Positions 23,781 through 33,771 of a DNA stretch of 64,000 bases are shown here, piece after piece. Source of the stretch: Methanolobus halotolerans (GTDB lineage: Archaea > Halobacteriota > Methanosarcinia > Methanosarcinales > Methanosarcinaceae). Where the stretch lies: the NCBI RefSeq assembly GCF_004745425.1, contig NZ_PGGK01000001.1, forward strand, positions 1 to 64,000. The letters run 5' to 3'. The notes under the pieces are model-generated. The model searched no databases. It was given only the letters and a program-made list of their open reading frames with translations, and had not been told where the DNA came from. A program made the translations under genes and the position numbers. How positions within the stretch are numbered: position 1 is the stretch's first letter; the number at the start of each line of letters is the position of its first letter.

Positions 23781-24713
23781 TTAACGGACTTCAAGCATTC
23801 TGATTATGGCCTTACGTGCTCTGTCAGCTATCTCTTCGGGGACCACTACCTGTGGTGTGAGATCTTTAAGAGAATTATATACTTTATTCAGATCGGTCTT
23901 TTTCATATTTGTGCATATGGCCTGAGAGGACAGCGGGTAGCATGTCTTTTGAGGGCATTCCTTTTTCATTCTGTGGAGTATGCCTATCTCTGTGCCTATT
24001 ATGAACTCCTTGCCCGGACTTGAACAGACATGTCTGATCATTCCTGATGTAGAATATACACCATCTGCAAGGTCAATGACCTCTGCCCTGCATTCGGGAT
24101 GAACAAGTACTTCTGCTTCAGGATGCAGGTTACGAGCCTCTTTTACGTCTTGCGGGGTGATCCTGTCATGTACAAAACAGAACCCTTCCCAGGGAAGTAT
24201 TTCTTTATCACTGAATCTGGAAACATAGGATCCGAGATTTTTATCCGGGACAAAAATAATCCTGTCCTCATCCAGTGATTCCACTACCTTCACAGCATTT
24301 GAAGAAGTACAGCAGATATCACTCTCTGCTTTGACCTCTGCTGTGGTGTTGACATAACATACGACTGCTGCATCAGGGAATCTTTCTTTCAGGACCCTCA
24401 GTTCTCCGGCGCTGATCATATCTGCCATGGGACAGTTAGCTTCAGCGGCCGGCAGCAGGACTGCCTTATCAGGTGAGAGGATGGCTGCAGTCTCGGCCAT
24501 AAAATCGACCCCGCAAAAAACAATAACATCATTATCCAGGGTAGCCGCTTTGCGTGCAAGTTCCAGTGAATCCCCTGTGAAATCAGCTATATCCTGTACT
24601 TCTGCTACCTGGTAGTTGTGGGCAAGTATAATCGCATTTTTTTGCTCTTTGAGACTGTTTATCTCCTTTCTCATCCGGTCCGGATCATAAGTAATCTTGT
24701 TAATGTCATCCAT
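23781..24713 (-). CDS. nadA: Quinolinate synthase NadA
   Basis: Condenses iminoaspartate with dihydroxyacetone phosphate to quinolinate in NAD synthesis, using an oxygen-sensitive [4Fe-4S] cluster. The 310-residue length is normal. Seen here: AIILAHNYQVAEVQDIADFTGDSL, VFCGVDFMAETA, ANCPMADM with a cluster cysteine, CCTSSNAVKVVESL, VHPECRAEV, and the late CYPLSSQAICTNMKKT. The usual neighbours nadB/aspartate dehydrogenase and nadC are not in the window. AAAGGT lies before the ATG; the upstream spacer holds TATA-like ATGTATAAATAC on the minus strand. Confidence 0.93.
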   Translation of the reverse strand: MDDINKITYDPDRMRKEINSLKEQKNAIILAHNYQVAEVQDIADFTGDSLELARKAATLDNDVIVFCGVDFMAETAAILSPDKAVLLPAAEANCPMADMISAGELRVLKERFPDAAVVCYVNTTAEVKAESDICCTSSNAVKVVESLDEDRIIFVPDKNLGSYVSRFSDKEILPWEGFCFVHDRITPQDVKEARNLHPEAEVLVHPECRAEVIDLADGVYSTSGMIRHVCSSPGKEFIIGTEIGILHRMKKECPQKTCYPLSSQAICTNMKKTDLNKVYNSLKDLTPQVVVPEEIADRARKAIIRMLEVR

Positions 24714-24901
24714 GGATTGACCTTTGTTAGGTTTTTATCGTATCAATATGTAAATACCCGGTTGCTCAAGACCGGATTCACAATTGTGAGTAGTTTCCAT
24801 TGCTTTTATCTGTATTTATACATATTGACGGGTATCCGGATTTTCTTTGTGAAAGATCGCAGTGATTCTTCTGAATATATTAAGGATTCCGGTTAAAATA
24901 T

Positions 24902-24928
24902 GGTTTCCACCGATATTATGTGGAAGCC
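24902..24928 (-). terminator. Hairpin after the SQR-like/DUF1641 operon
   Basis: Minus-strand stem GGCTTCCAC...GTGGAAACC (one mismatch, 9-base loop) starts nine bases after the DUF1641 stop and is followed by ATATTTTAACC. The position suits a terminator. Confidence 0.5.
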
Positions 24929-24936
24929 GGAGCATT

Positions 24937-25302
24937 TCAATCACTGGATGCCCTGCCAATTGCTTTTAATAATTCCAGCATGATTCCGAGCCCTTTCTGG
25001 AAATCCTCATTCTGCATCTGCCTGTACAGTCCACTGACGCCTACCTTTGGTGGATTCAGGAGAGCTTTATCGAGCTGGGGGTCCTGCAGTCCCCTTTCCA
25101 TGATGTCAACAAGATCTGTGCTCATGACGGTGTTTGTGATCTTTAACACGGTTGTCATGAGTCCGGCGATCCCGTGGGCAGTCTGGTCGTTCATGTAGTC
25201 CTGCAGGATTTTTGTTGTTCGCACAAGGTCTAAAACAGCTTCAACATCAGCTGGTGTTATTTCGATTCCTGATATCTGGTTTGCACTAGTTCCGTCTGTC
25301 AT
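24937..25302 (-). CDS. DUF1641 protein, partner of the SQR-like flavoprotein
   Basis: A 121-residue helical protein of the DUF1641 family, recognised by its helix-rich body and GLQDPQLDKALLNPPKVGVSGLY (landmark only). DUF1641 genes commonly lie beside sulfide:quinone-oxidoreductase-like or formate-dehydrogenase genes in archaea and bacteria, and the protein is thought to be an accessory or membrane-docking subunit; no activity is known. Here TGAGGAGG precedes the ATG and the gene begins 13 bases after the flavoprotein stop, a clear two-gene operon. Confidence 0.8.
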   Translation of the reverse strand: MTDGTSANQISGIEITPADVEAVLDLVRTTKILQDYMNDQTAHGIAGLMTTVLKITNTVMSTDLVDIMERGLQDPQLDKALLNPPKVGVSGLYRQMQNEDFQKGLGIMLELLKAIGRASSD

Positions 25303-25315
25303 ATTCTTTTCCTCC

Positions 25316-26506
25316 TCAGAATAGTCCCTTTACACTGATGTCCCAGTGTATATGGTAATACATTCGGTACAGGAACCAGCCCATTTTTGTGGTTGTAAAG
25401 GGTTCGGGAGGCACACCGTACTTCCAGGTGGCAATATAGCCTCTCCCCTGTGTGGAAGGAGACTCAAGTTCAGTGACGATCGGACATCCTGTTTCTCCCT
25501 CATAAGGAGTTTTGATACGGTTTCCGCGGATATCATTGATCAGGTTCTGACTCACTGCAATTGCCTGATAGTGGGCTCCGATCCCCGTCTTAAGAATATC
25601 GGCGGGGCCGAGGTCGCCAAGTACGTACACATCATCAAAGTTCCCTGCAGAACCGCGATACTGGAGGGTGGCCTTATCTGCAGATAACCATCCTTTATCA
25701 TCCGCAAGGCCTGAATCTATCAGTACCTGGGGTGCCTTATGCGGAGGAACGGTTATCAGCAGGTCATAGTTGATTGTGTCCCCGTTCTTTGATGTCAATT
25801 CCTTTTTGGCTGCATCGACACTGGCAAGCTGGAAAGTCCTTATGACCTCTATGTTCTTTTCTTTTAATTGTCCGGTCACTAGTTTGTTGAATTCCGGTGG
25901 TCCTATAGGCTCCATGGGCCAGGCAAGGGTCAGTTGTACATCGTCCCTGTTCTTCCTGAAATTACGCAGGTAGCTCTCAAGCATGAAAGTGAATTTTACA
26001 GGTGCGCCCGGACACGGAACAGGCATAGAAGCAACAGAGACCACAATCCTTCCGCCATTAATGTTCTTTACCAGGTCCCTTACTTTGAAAGCATCCTCTA
26101 TGGATGTGTAGAAAGTGTTCAGATCATCTGCAAGGCCCGGAACTGCATCAATATCAGCTCTGCAGCCCATTGCAATAACAAGATAGTCATAGCTATACTT
26201 CTTATCGCTCTTGACAGTTACTTCTTTATTGTGAAGATCTACTGCTGTAATCTCGCCATTCCTGCCGTAAAAAGACTTTACTCTGGGGCTTATAAGTTTC
26301 TTTCTTGGTCTTGTGATGTCTTCGGGCGTGTAAAGCTCGAAGGGTATAAAAGTAAAACCGCCCTGGTTTATATTCGTGTCATTTCTGTCAAGAATTATTA
26401 TTTCTAATTCTTCTTTTGCAATCCTGTTCCTGAACTCTCTGGCCAGTACATTTGCTACTACCGATCCGGCATAGCCCGCCCCTAATATCAGTACCCGTTC
26501 TGTCAT
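25316..26506 (-). CDS. SQR/NDH-2-type FAD-dependent oxidoreductase
   Basis: A 396-residue two-dinucleotide-binding-domain flavoprotein. The N-terminal FAD site is VLILGAGYAGSVVANVLA; the C-terminal FAD region is VYVLGDLGPADILKTGIGAHYQA. Cysteines occur in GCRAD, VPCPGAP and GETGCPIVTE; whether they equal the sulfide-oxidising pair of sulfide:quinone reductase cannot be settled by eye. The C-terminal 40 residues are aromatic-rich, as in membrane-associated members. Possible roles are sulfide or polysulfide oxidation, or NADH-type oxidation, feeding methanophenazine. GGGGTGATAT fixes ATG 26506 rather than the frame opening at 26527. It is followed by its DUF1641 partner. Confidence 0.8.
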   Translation of the reverse strand: MTERVLILGAGYAGSVVANVLAREFRNRIAKEELEIIILDRNDTNINQGGFTFIPFELYTPEDITRPRKKLISPRVKSFYGRNGEITAVDLHNKEVTVKSDKKYSYDYLVIAMGCRADIDAVPGLADDLNTFYTSIEDAFKVRDLVKNINGGRIVVSVASMPVPCPGAPVKFTFMLESYLRNFRKNRDDVQLTLAWPMEPIGPPEFNKLVTGQLKEKNIEVIRTFQLASVDAAKKELTSKNGDTINYDLLITVPPHKAPQVLIDSGLADDKGWLSADKATLQYRGSAGNFDDVYVLGDLGPADILKTGIGAHYQAIAVSQNLINDIRGNRIKTPYEGETGCPIVTELESPSTQGRGYIATWKYGVPPEPFTTTKMGWFLYRMYYHIHWDISVKGLF

Positions 26507-26720
26507 AAATATCACCCCAGTTTTCACTGAGTTTTCACTTGATATATTAGTTACGTTACTGATGTATTTCAGCAGTTATATTTAACAGAATTGAAGTACG
26601 TACGGAATTTAGAAATTACAGCAGTTTAACATTGTGAACTAAGCCTGATCAAATTTGCAAAGTTCAATTCAATTTATAAAAACTGGCGTCCTTGTTAAAA
26701 AATTCAAAAGAAGATTGGGG

Positions 26721-26778
26721 TGTTACAGAATGCTCTGTAACATGATAAGATGTATAGTTATTGTGGCAATAACTATAC
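26721..26778 (-). terminator. Tandem hairpins ending the rpo/ribosomal operon
   Basis: Two perfect stems lie just past the rps10 stop. The first is 12 bp, GTATAGTTATTG with a 3-base loop (26752-26778); the second is 9 bp, TGTTACAGA-ATGC-TCTGTAACA (26721-26742). On the minus strand they are followed by a pyrimidine-rich stretch with TTTTTT. This is a plausible terminator for the 13-kb operon. Confidence 0.65.
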
Positions 26779-26783
26779 GTTTT

Positions 26784-27095
26784 TTAGTTCTGTAATACTA
26801 TCTCGATGTTGATGTCCTTTGGGACCTGAATGCGCATGAGCTGCCTGAGTGCACGTTCGTCGGCTGCTATGTCGATGAGCCTCTTGTGTACGCGCATTTC
26901 CCAGTGGTCCCATGATGCGGTTCCGTCACCACTTGGACTTTTTCTGACAGGTACCACCATCTTCTTAGTGGGTAGGGGAACCGGTCCTGACATACTGACA
27001 CCTGTTCTGTCTGCAATAGCTTTTACCTGATCGCAAACTCCATCCAGGTTTACCGGACTGATTCCTGATAATCTTATTCTTGCTTTCTGTGACAT
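26784..27095 (-). CDS. rps10: 30S ribosomal protein S10 (uS10)
   Basis: A 103-residue small-subunit protein of the 3' head domain. It shows [25 protein letters not shown] and [12 protein letters not shown], the standard archaeal uS10 sequence with the ribosomal loop. Last gene of the operon after EF-1A, 33 bases downstream, the usual archaeal order. Strong tandem hairpins follow. No anomaly seen. Confidence 0.96.
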   Translation of the reverse strand: MSQKARIRLSGISPVNLDGVCDQVKAIADRTGVSMSGPVPLPTKKMVVPVRKSPSGDGTASWDHWEMRVHKRLIDIAADERALRQLMRIQVPKDINIEIVLQN

Positions 27096-27128
27096 GTTCG
27101 TCTCCTAAAAAAAGGAAATGTGAGTATC

Positions 27129-28400
27129 TTACTTTCTCTGTGAGACACTCATGCACATGCCAGCTGCAATGGTCATGCCCATATCACGGATAGCGAATCT
27201 TCCGAGCTGTGGGATTTCCTTGACTGGCTCGATTACCATTGGTCTGCTTGGCTTTACAGTGATGATTGCTGCATCTCCGGCTTTAATAAAGGTTGGATTC
27301 TCTTCCTTTACCTGACCGGATTTTGGATCGAGCTTCTTGTTAAGCGCGATAAGTGTGCATGCAGTCTGTGCAGTGTGGCAGTGGAACACAGGTGTGTAAC
27401 CAGCCGTGATTGCGGATGGGTGCTGGAGCACTACGATCTGTGCGGTGAACTCATCTGCAACGGATGGTGGATTTGCGGCCGGGCCACAGACATCTCCTCT
27501 GCGGACATCGTTCTTACCTACGCCTCTTACGTTCCATCCGATGTTATCGCCAGGTCCTGCCTGTGGAGCTTCTTCATGGTGCATTTCGATGGATTTTACC
27601 TCTCCACTAACACCGCTTGGGTTGAAGATTACGGTTTCACCTTTCTTCATAATACCGGTCTCTACTCTGCCTACTGGCACGGTTCCGATACCTGAGATTG
27701 TGTATGCATCCTGTACAGGGATCCTGAGTGGGAGTTTGTCTGGTTTCTCTGGCTCCTTAAGATCATCAAGTGACTCAAGAATAGATGGGCCGTTGTACCA
27801 TGGAGTATTCTTGCTTGCTTCCTTTATGTTGTCTCCCTCGAATGCTGAGGTTGGGATGAACGGGATATCACTAGCCTTGAATCCTACCATTCCAAGAAGC
27901 TGGCTTACATCTTTCTTTACCTGCTCGTACCTTTCCTCGCTGTAGTTTGCTGCATCCATCTTGTTTACAGCAATAATGAGCTGGTTGATACCGAGGGTTC
28001 TGGAAAGGAACACGTGCTCCTTTGTCTGAGCCATTACACCATCTGGTGCTGCTACTACAAGGATCGCTGCATCAGCCTGGGATGCACCGGTAATCATGTT
28101 CTTTACAAAATCACGGTGTCCCGGACAGTCCACGATCGTAAAGTAGTATTTGTCAGTGTCGAATCTTTTGTGTGCGATATCAATTGTAATACCTCTCTCA
28201 CGTTCTTCTTTGAGGGAGTCCATTACCCATGCAAAAGCAAATGATTCTTTTCCTTTTTCTCTTGCTTCTGCTTTATACTTCTCGATCATATGAGCAGGTA
28301 CTGCTCCTGTCTCAAACATCAATCTACCGACAAGTGTGGACTTGCCGTGGTCAATATGACCGATAACCGCTAAGTTCATGTGTGGTTTATCAGCTGCCAT
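27129..28400 (-). CDS. tuf: Translation elongation factor EF-1A (EF-Tu)
   Basis: A 423-residue GTPase delivering aminoacyl-tRNA to the ribosome. The G domain has GHIDHGKST (P-loop), the switch-[20 protein letters not shown], and NKMD; domains 2 and 3 follow with [11 protein letters not shown] and the C-terminal [12 protein letters not shown]. The length matches archaeal EF-1A. It is transcribed between EF-2 and S10. Upstream spacer to EF-2 is about 120 bases and T-rich on the minus strand, which may allow separate expression. Confidence 0.97.
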   Translation of the reverse strand: MAADKPHMNLAVIGHIDHGKSTLVGRLMFETGAVPAHMIEKYKAEAREKGKESFAFAWVMDSLKEERERGITIDIAHKRFDTDKYYFTIVDCPGHRDFVKNMITGASQADAAILVVAAPDGVMAQTKEHVFLSRTLGINQLIIAVNKMDAANYSEERYEQVKKDVSQLLGMVGFKASDIPFIPTSAFEGDNIKEASKNTPWYNGPSILESLDDLKEPEKPDKLPLRIPVQDAYTISGIGTVPVGRVETGIMKKGETVIFNPSGVSGEVKSIEMHHEEAPQAGPGDNIGWNVRGVGKNDVRRGDVCGPAANPPSVADEFTAQIVVLQHPSAITAGYTPVFHCHTAQTACTLIALNKKLDPKSGQVKEENPTFIKAGDAAIITVKPSRPMVIEPVKEIPQLGRFAIRDMGMTIAAGMCMSVSQRK

Positions 28401-28519
28401 TTTAATATCTCCTTTCTTGATTTATAAATACTTCAATTTGATTTGTCCTAATAGTTGTTTTCACGTTTAAACCTTTCTGACGAAAAGGGATTTGCAGCCA
28501 ATGCTGCAGTTTCCCACAA

Positions 28520-30712
28520 TCACTGGCTCAGGTAGTCAGATGCTTGTGGGAGTTCCTTCTTCAATCCCTTTCTCTCTCTGATGGAACCGACGACCTCACT
28601 GTTGAGGTTTGTGGGCAGTGTGTCAAATCCTGCAAACTCAGTACTCCACATTGCACGTCCTTCTGTTGCAGACCTTATGTCTCCTGCAAAACCGAACAAT
28701 TCTGCTACAGGTGCTTTGGACTCGATTATTGTCATGTCACCTTCAGATGTCATGTTGATGATGATTCCACGGCGCCCCTGGATCTCCTTGGTAGCTCCTC
28801 CCATCTGGTCCTGAGGTACCTGGATGAATACCTTCTGGTATGGTTCCAGGAGCGTGTCATCTGCCATGAGCATTGCGGCCTGTATAGCCTGCCTTGATGC
28901 GGGGATGACCTGTGCAGGACCTCTGTGTACCGCATCTTCGTGCAGCTTTGCATCGACAAGCTTTACTTTGACACCCATACATGGTTCCCTTGAGAGGGGT
29001 CCTGCCTTCATGACCTCTACAAATCCTTCAAGGATGAGCTCCATAGTCTCGTTGAGGTGCTGGATACCCTTGGTCATATCGATGTAAATGTTACTCTCAA
29101 TGATGTCTGCAATACCCTTTGCCTCATCCTTCCCCATTCCGGCTGCCATGAGCTTTTCCCTGCGCTCGAGTTCAGGCATGCGCATTGAGATATCGCCGTT
29201 GCGGATAAGTTCCCTTACATTTTCCTCGAGTGGCTCTACTGTTACATAGAACCTGTTGTGCCTGTTTGGTGACTTCCCTTCAACAGGACCTGCACTACCA
29301 CGGATGGTCTCACGGTACACCACAATAGGTGGTGTGGTTGTGATCTCGACATTCTTGTCACGCTGGATCCTGTGTGCAATGACCTCAAGGTGAAGTTCAC
29401 CCATGCCGGCCATCAGGTGCTCACCTGTCTCTTCATCGAGGGTGATACTAAGGGTCGGGTCTTCCTTTGCTACCTGCCGCAGTACATCGACAAGCTTTGG
29501 AAGGTCCTTCATATGCTTTGCTTCCACAGCGACTGTAACTACAGGTTCGCTTGCATGTTTAATGCTTTCGAACGGTGCCATGCCGTCAAGCGTGGTTACC
29601 GTGGAACCGACCATCGCATCCTTAAGACCTGTCACTGCTGCAATATTGCCTGCAGGGATCTTCTCTACTTCAAGCCTTTCCGGGCCCATGAAGATACCGA
29701 CCTGCTGAATCCGGTTCTTCTTTGCAGCTCCTGATACGTATACTTCCATACCACGGGAAAGTGAACCACTGAACAGTCTTCCGGTTGCAACTTCTCCTGC
29801 ATGCGGGTCCATGGAGATGTCAGTGACCATGAATGCAAGGTCTCCCTTGGCATCTGCATCTTTCATCGACTTTGCGATCGGCGTACTCTTGTCGCCATGC
29901 CAGATTACACTGACCCTGTCTTCCTGTGCCTGGATCGGGCTGGGAAGGAATCTGATGACCATGTCGTTTACAGCTTCATGGAGGGGACACTGATCAGCGA
30001 GAGCCTGCATGTCCTCTTCACGGCAGTAATTATAAACATCATTGAATGTGATCCCGGTCTTCTGCATCATGGGAACACTGATGGCCCAATTGTATAGTGC
30101 TGAACCAAATGCAACGGTACCTTCTGCAGCATCGACTCTCCACCCTGCTTTGTAACGTTCTTCGTTCATTCCCTTGATGAGTTTGTTCACATGGTCGATC
30201 AGCTTTCCGAGCCTGATCTGCATCTCCTGTGAATCTACCTTGAGCTCATTGATGAGGCGGTCTACCTTGTTGATGAACAATACTGGTTTGACATGTTCCT
30301 TGAGTGCCTGCCTGAGTACGGTCTCTGTCTGTGGCATTGTACCTTCGACAGCATCAATGACAACTACGGCTCCGTCAACAGCGCGCATTGCACGTGTAAC
30401 GTCACCACCGAAGTCTACGTGACCCGGTGTATCGATAAGATTGATAAGATAGTCCTTTTCATCGTACGTGTGTACCATGGAAACGTTGGACGAATCAATT
30501 GTGATACCTCTCTGCTGCTCCTCTTCATCTGAGTCCATGAAGAGTTGCCTGCCTGCAAGCTCCTTTGAGATCATGCCGGCACCTGCAAGGATGTTATCTG
30601 ACAAGGTGGTCTTGCCGTGGTCGATATGTGCAACAATGCCTATGTTACGGATCATTTCTGGTTCGTTCATAAGCGCTGTGACACGCTCAACCATCTTTTT
30701 TCTTCTACCCAT
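28520..30712 (-). CDS. fusA: Translation elongation factor EF-2
   Basis: A 730-residue translocation GTPase. N-terminal [12 protein letters not shown]-loop [37 protein letters not shown] and NKVDR are the G motifs. The domain IV tip [15 protein letters not shown] contains the histidine that archaea convert to diphthamide. Standard length for euryarchaeal EF-2. It lies between S7 and EF-1A in the conserved str-type cluster. ATG is preceded by a purine-rich AAGGGAAT. Confidence 0.97.
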   Translation of the reverse strand: MGRRKKMVERVTALMNEPEMIRNIGIVAHIDHGKTTLSDNILAGAGMISKELAGRQLFMDSDEEEQQRGITIDSSNVSMVHTYDEKDYLINLIDTPGHVDFGGDVTRAMRAVDGAVVVIDAVEGTMPQTETVLRQALKEHVKPVLFINKVDRLINELKVDSQEMQIRLGKLIDHVNKLIKGMNEERYKAGWRVDAAEGTVAFGSALYNWAISVPMMQKTGITFNDVYNYCREEDMQALADQCPLHEAVNDMVIRFLPSPIQAQEDRVSVIWHGDKSTPIAKSMKDADAKGDLAFMVTDISMDPHAGEVATGRLFSGSLSRGMEVYVSGAAKKNRIQQVGIFMGPERLEVEKIPAGNIAAVTGLKDAMVGSTVTTLDGMAPFESIKHASEPVVTVAVEAKHMKDLPKLVDVLRQVAKEDPTLSITLDEETGEHLMAGMGELHLEVIAHRIQRDKNVEITTTPPIVVYRETIRGSAGPVEGKSPNRHNRFYVTVEPLEENVRELIRNGDISMRMPELERREKLMAAGMGKDEAKGIADIIESNIYIDMTKGIQHLNETMELILEGFVEVMKAGPLSREPCMGVKVKLVDAKLHEDAVHRGPAQVIPASRQAIQAAMLMADDTLLEPYQKVFIQVPQDQMGGATKEIQGRRGIIINMTSEGDMTIIESKAPVAELFGFAGDIRSATEGRAMWSTEFAGFDTLPTNLNSEVVGSIRERKGLKKELPQASDYLSQ

Positions 30713-30753
30713 GTTTATTCCCTTAATCCTGAATTTAAGTGTAAAGGTCAGTA

Positions 30754-31314
30754 TTAACGTGCTGCCTTTGCAACTCTTTCCTTTCCATCCTTTCTGTTAA
30801 TTGAGAAGCATTTTGCATCGCGGTTTGAAGCAGCGATTATCTCGGCTGCAAGACAGCTAGCTGCACTTTTCTTTGATTTGAAAGCTGCCTGGTTGGCACC
30901 CATTGTAATATATCTCAATGCAGTGTCCACGCGTCTCTGTGAAGATGTATCGACAGCCTTTGGCACGGAAATCCCTCCGTATTTGAGCCTTACTACTTCT
31001 TCTCTTGGTCCTGCATTTGCAATAGCTTCGACAAGTACCTGTACAGGGTTCTTTTTTGTCCTTTCGTTGATAACTTCAAGAGCTTCCTCTACGATCTTGA
31101 GTGCAACCTGCTTCTTGCCGGTGTTCTGCTCATTGCGCATAACATTGTTAACCAGGCGCTCAACAATACATATCTCTGATTTGTTGAACTGCTGCCTGGC
31201 ATGTTTCCCATTGCTGTGGGGGATTATCACAGGGTCCAGACTGACATAGGCCTTGATTCCCTGATCTGCGACCTCGACCTCTGCAAAATCCCATTTGCCG
31301 AATAATTTGATCAT
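30754..31314 (-). CDS. rps7: 30S ribosomal protein S7 (uS7)
   Basis: A 186-residue protein that nucleates the 30S head. Family landmarks are [53 protein letters not shown] and [10 protein letters not shown]. It begins five bases after S12, within the conserved S12-S7-EF2 order. Archaeal-type N-terminal extension is present. No anomaly seen. Confidence 0.96.
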   Translation of the reverse strand: MIKLFGKWDFAEVEVADQGIKAYVSLDPVIIPHSNGKHARQQFNKSEICIVERLVNNVMRNEQNTGKKQVALKIVEEALEVINERTKKNPVQVLVEAIANAGPREEVVRLKYGGISVPKAVDTSSQRRVDTALRYITMGANQAAFKSKKSAASCLAAEIIAASNRDAKCFSINRKDGKERVAKAAR

Positions 31315-31319
31315 GTGAA

Positions 31320-31748
31320 TTATCTCCTTGGTTTATCCTTGCGGCCAATGACCATCTCATTGAGGGATACATTGTTCACTGCGATGACCTTGAAACGTAC
31401 GCCCGGAATATCACCCTTTGCACCACCCATTCGGCCACCGATCCTTTCCACTGTGACCTCATCGTGTTCATCGATGAAGTTGATGGCACCGTCGCCCGGG
31501 CAGAAAGCTGATACCTGGCGACCGTTCTTGATCAATTGTATTCTTACACATTTCCTGATAGCCGAGTTAGGCTGTTTTGCTTCGATACCCACTTTCTCAA
31601 GCACGATGCCTCTTCCCTGAGGTGCTCCCCCGAGAGGGTCAGCTTTAACGTCAAGACCTAATGTACGTCTGTTGTAACCAGGATCTTTCCACCTTGCGCT
31701 CTTACGAACGCGCTTGAGGGTGTGAGCTGCATATTTTCCAGTTGGCAT
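31320..31748 (-). CDS. rps12: 30S ribosomal protein S12 (uS12)
   Basis: A 142-residue decoding-centre protein with the archaeal/eukaryal type sequence: [17 protein letters not shown], the invariant [15 protein letters not shown] loop and [18 protein letters not shown]. Length is normal. It follows the NusA-like gene by about 50 bases, and the ATG is preceded by GGAGGACAT. No anomaly seen. Confidence 0.97.
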   Translation of the reverse strand: MPTGKYAAHTLKRVRKSARWKDPGYNRRTLGLDVKADPLGGAPQGRGIVLEKVGIEAKQPNSAIRKCVRIQLIKNGRQVSAFCPGDGAINFIDEHDEVTVERIGGRMGGAKGDIPGVRFKVIAVNNVSLNEMVIGRKDKPRR

Positions 31749-31799
31749 TAATTATGTCCTCCGATTATGTATTATGATGAGTTGTTAGTTTTGTAATTA

Positions 31800-32225
31800 C
31801 TATTGCAAGATAACGTCATCTATATCATGATGTCTTTTAGCAACAAGCTTGACCTTTTCGATGTTTTTCCCGTTACGTCCTATGGCAAGTCCCTTGTCCT
31901 TATTGGATACTTCTACATAAGCTAATCGCTTGTTGTTACGGTTCACAATATTCACAGATTTGACGGTTATCGGGCCGAATGCATTCTTGATGAATGCATC
32001 AGGTTCTTCTGAGTACTCTACAAGATCGATATGCTTATCCACAGTTTTTTTCATCCGGTTTATGTGATCCCCATTCTTTCCTATAGCAGCACCCATATCG
32101 CCTGCCTTGATCACATATATTATGCGTCCGTCATCGATTATACAATCCTTGACAGTTGCTCCGGTCAGTTTTTCAAATAATGCAATATATCTGATCCCCT
32201 CTGTAGATAGCTTGATCTCACTCAA
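31800..32225 (-). CDS. Archaeal NusA-like KH-domain transcription factor
   Basis: A 141-residue protein made of two KH RNA-binding domains, with GAAIGKNGDHINRMKK and GLAIGRNGKNIEKVK as the two GXXG loops. It lacks the N-terminal polymerase-binding and S1 domains of bacterial NusA, as is typical in archaea. The frame can open at 32234, but CGGAGT lies seven bases before the TTG at 32225 (MSEIKLSTEG), which I take as the start. It follows L30e directly in the rpo operon, consistent with a role in transcription termination or antitermination. Confidence 0.9.
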   Translation of the reverse strand: MSEIKLSTEGIRYIALFEKLTGATVKDCIIDDGRIIYVIKAGDMGAAIGKNGDHINRMKKTVDKHIDLVEYSEEPDAFIKNAFGPITVKSVNIVNRNNKRLAYVEVSNKDKGLAIGRNGKNIEKVKLVAKRHHDIDDVILQ

Positions 32226-32240
32226 ATAAGGCAACTCCGT

Positions 32241-32528
32241 TTAAGCTGCAGCTAATATGTCAGACTCGCCGCTGTCAAGGATGGCCATTGCTGCAATAAG
32301 GAATGGTTTACCGCATGCTGGTCCCAGTTCGGTACCAGGTCCCGGATAATTCAGTACAGGTACATTTGTACTTTCGATCTTCTCCCGGATGTCCGGTGGG
32401 CAGTTCGCAGCGAGTACTACCATCTTCGCTTCATTGTTCATGGCAGCATCAATGGTCCGGTTGGAGCCGATTATGACCTTCCCGGTCCTGATGACCTTGA
32501 TAAGTGCTTTATCAATGTTAATATCCAT
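32241..32528 (-). CDS. rpl30e: 50S ribosomal protein L30e (eL30)
   Basis: A 95-residue L7Ae/L30e/S12e/Gadd45-fold RNA-binding protein. It shows [29 protein letters not shown] and [17 protein letters not shown]. Located between rpoA'' and nusA, the usual archaeal order. Normal length and no anomaly. Confidence 0.94.
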   Translation of the reverse strand: MDINIDKALIKVIRTGKVIIGSNRTIDAAMNNEAKMVVLAANCPPDIREKIESTNVPVLNYPGPGTELGPACGKPFLIAAMAILDSGESDILAAA

Positions 32529-32627
32529 TTAGATCAACTCATTTATAATCAATTTGAGATTTGTATTCTAATAAATGATTCCTTATATGTAGTTTCTGGT
32601 TGCTCTTCCTAAGCAACATCATATTGT

Positions 32628-33770
32628 TTATCTGGAAATTAGGTGTACGTCGCCTGTACCAAGCTTAATTGGCTGGCCAACGATGATGTTCTCTGTTACA
32701 CCGTTGAGTTCGTCCCTGTCACCACGCATTCCTGCATCAAGCAGGTGACTGACCGTAACCTCGAAAGCTGCACGTGCGAACACACTGGCTTTCTCTCCGG
32801 ATATACCATGTCTTCCGATCTGCTTTACTTCACCGTCAGAACACATGATGTCTGAAACAAGCATGATATGTCTGATGTCCACAGTAAGGCCCTGCTCACC
32901 AAGTGTGTCGGTCGCTTCTGTGATGATCGCATTCCTTGCAGCTTCGATACCGAACACCTCATAGATCTCTCCAATGTTGTTGGTATATGTCCTTGTCACA
33001 TCCACGCCTTCGATCTGCAGTACCTCTTTAAGTTGTGAGCCTTCAGTATAAAGGGTATATTCCTCGCCATCTTTTCTGATGACGACCCTTTTGATACCTT
33101 CGATTCCCTTGAGGGTAATATTGTGTATGTTCTTGGCCAGTTGCAGGAGTTCCCTGTACGAAGGGGAATTAGGTATGACTACGATCTGGTTGCGGATATC
33201 TCCGGAAACAGTCACCATCACATCTAGTGATTCCCGGAGCTTGTCTGCGATATCATCTGCTGCGAGGGACCTTTGTGTAAGCGTCTTTTCATGCAGGTCT
33301 ATAATCAGTTGCATATTTGCAAGATCTGTGGTGATGTCGGCAAGGTGTTCGATGTGTGTTGCCTCTATCTCCCATGCAAGCACACGGGCTTTGTCCCTGT
33401 CTGTCGCACATCCTTCTTCCAGTGCGATCGTCATCATCGGTGTACTTGGCTGCTTCCTTGCGTCTACGATCTCTATAAGACGGGGCAGTCCGAGAGTAAC
33501 GTTGATCTCGGCCACACCCGCGTAGTGGAACGTACGCATGGTCATCTGTGTTCCGGGTTCTCCGATGGATTGTGCTGACACGACCCCTACCGCCTCACAA
33601 GGTTCTACACAGGCATAGTCATAACTTTCCATGAGACGTTCGATGATGTCTTCAAGTTCCTTCTTTGTGACACCGACCTTAATAGCATCGTCTCTCAATG
33701 TTCTCTTTATATTCAGAGGAAGATCGAGGGGCTCGATCATTGAATCTATGGTAGCTTCACTGACACTCAT
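32628..33770 (-). CDS. rpoA2: DNA-directed RNA polymerase subunit A''
   Basis: A 380-residue subunit corresponding to the C-terminal third of bacterial beta'. Landmarks are [34 protein letters not shown] (trigger-loop region, cited only as a landmark from about residue 53), [15 protein letters not shown], and [16 protein letters not shown]. No intein or insertion interrupts it. Its start overlaps almost directly the end of rpoA' (one base apart), so the two are translationally linked. Confidence 0.96.
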   Translation of the reverse strand: MSVSEATIDSMIEPLDLPLNIKRTLRDDAIKVGVTKKELEDIIERLMESYDYACVEPCEAVGVVSAQSIGEPGTQMTMRTFHYAGVAEINVTLGLPRLIEIVDARKQPSTPMMTIALEEGCATDRDKARVLAWEIEATHIEHLADITTDLANMQLIIDLHEKTLTQRSLAADDIADKLRESLDVMVTVSGDIRNQIVVIPNSPSYRELLQLAKNIHNITLKGIEGIKRVVIRKDGEEYTLYTEGSQLKEVLQIEGVDVTRTYTNNIGEIYEVFGIEAARNAIITEATDTLGEQGLTVDIRHIMLVSDIMCSDGEVKQIGRHGISGEKASVFARAAFEVTVSHLLDAGMRGDRDELNGVTENIIVGQPIKLGTGDVHLISR

Positions 33771-33771
33771 T

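Noticed and set aside
29372-30532. Many open frames antisense to EF-2 and the RNA polymerase genes
   Set aside because: Third-position bias of the real genes keeps the opposite frames open; none has initiation signals or family motifs.
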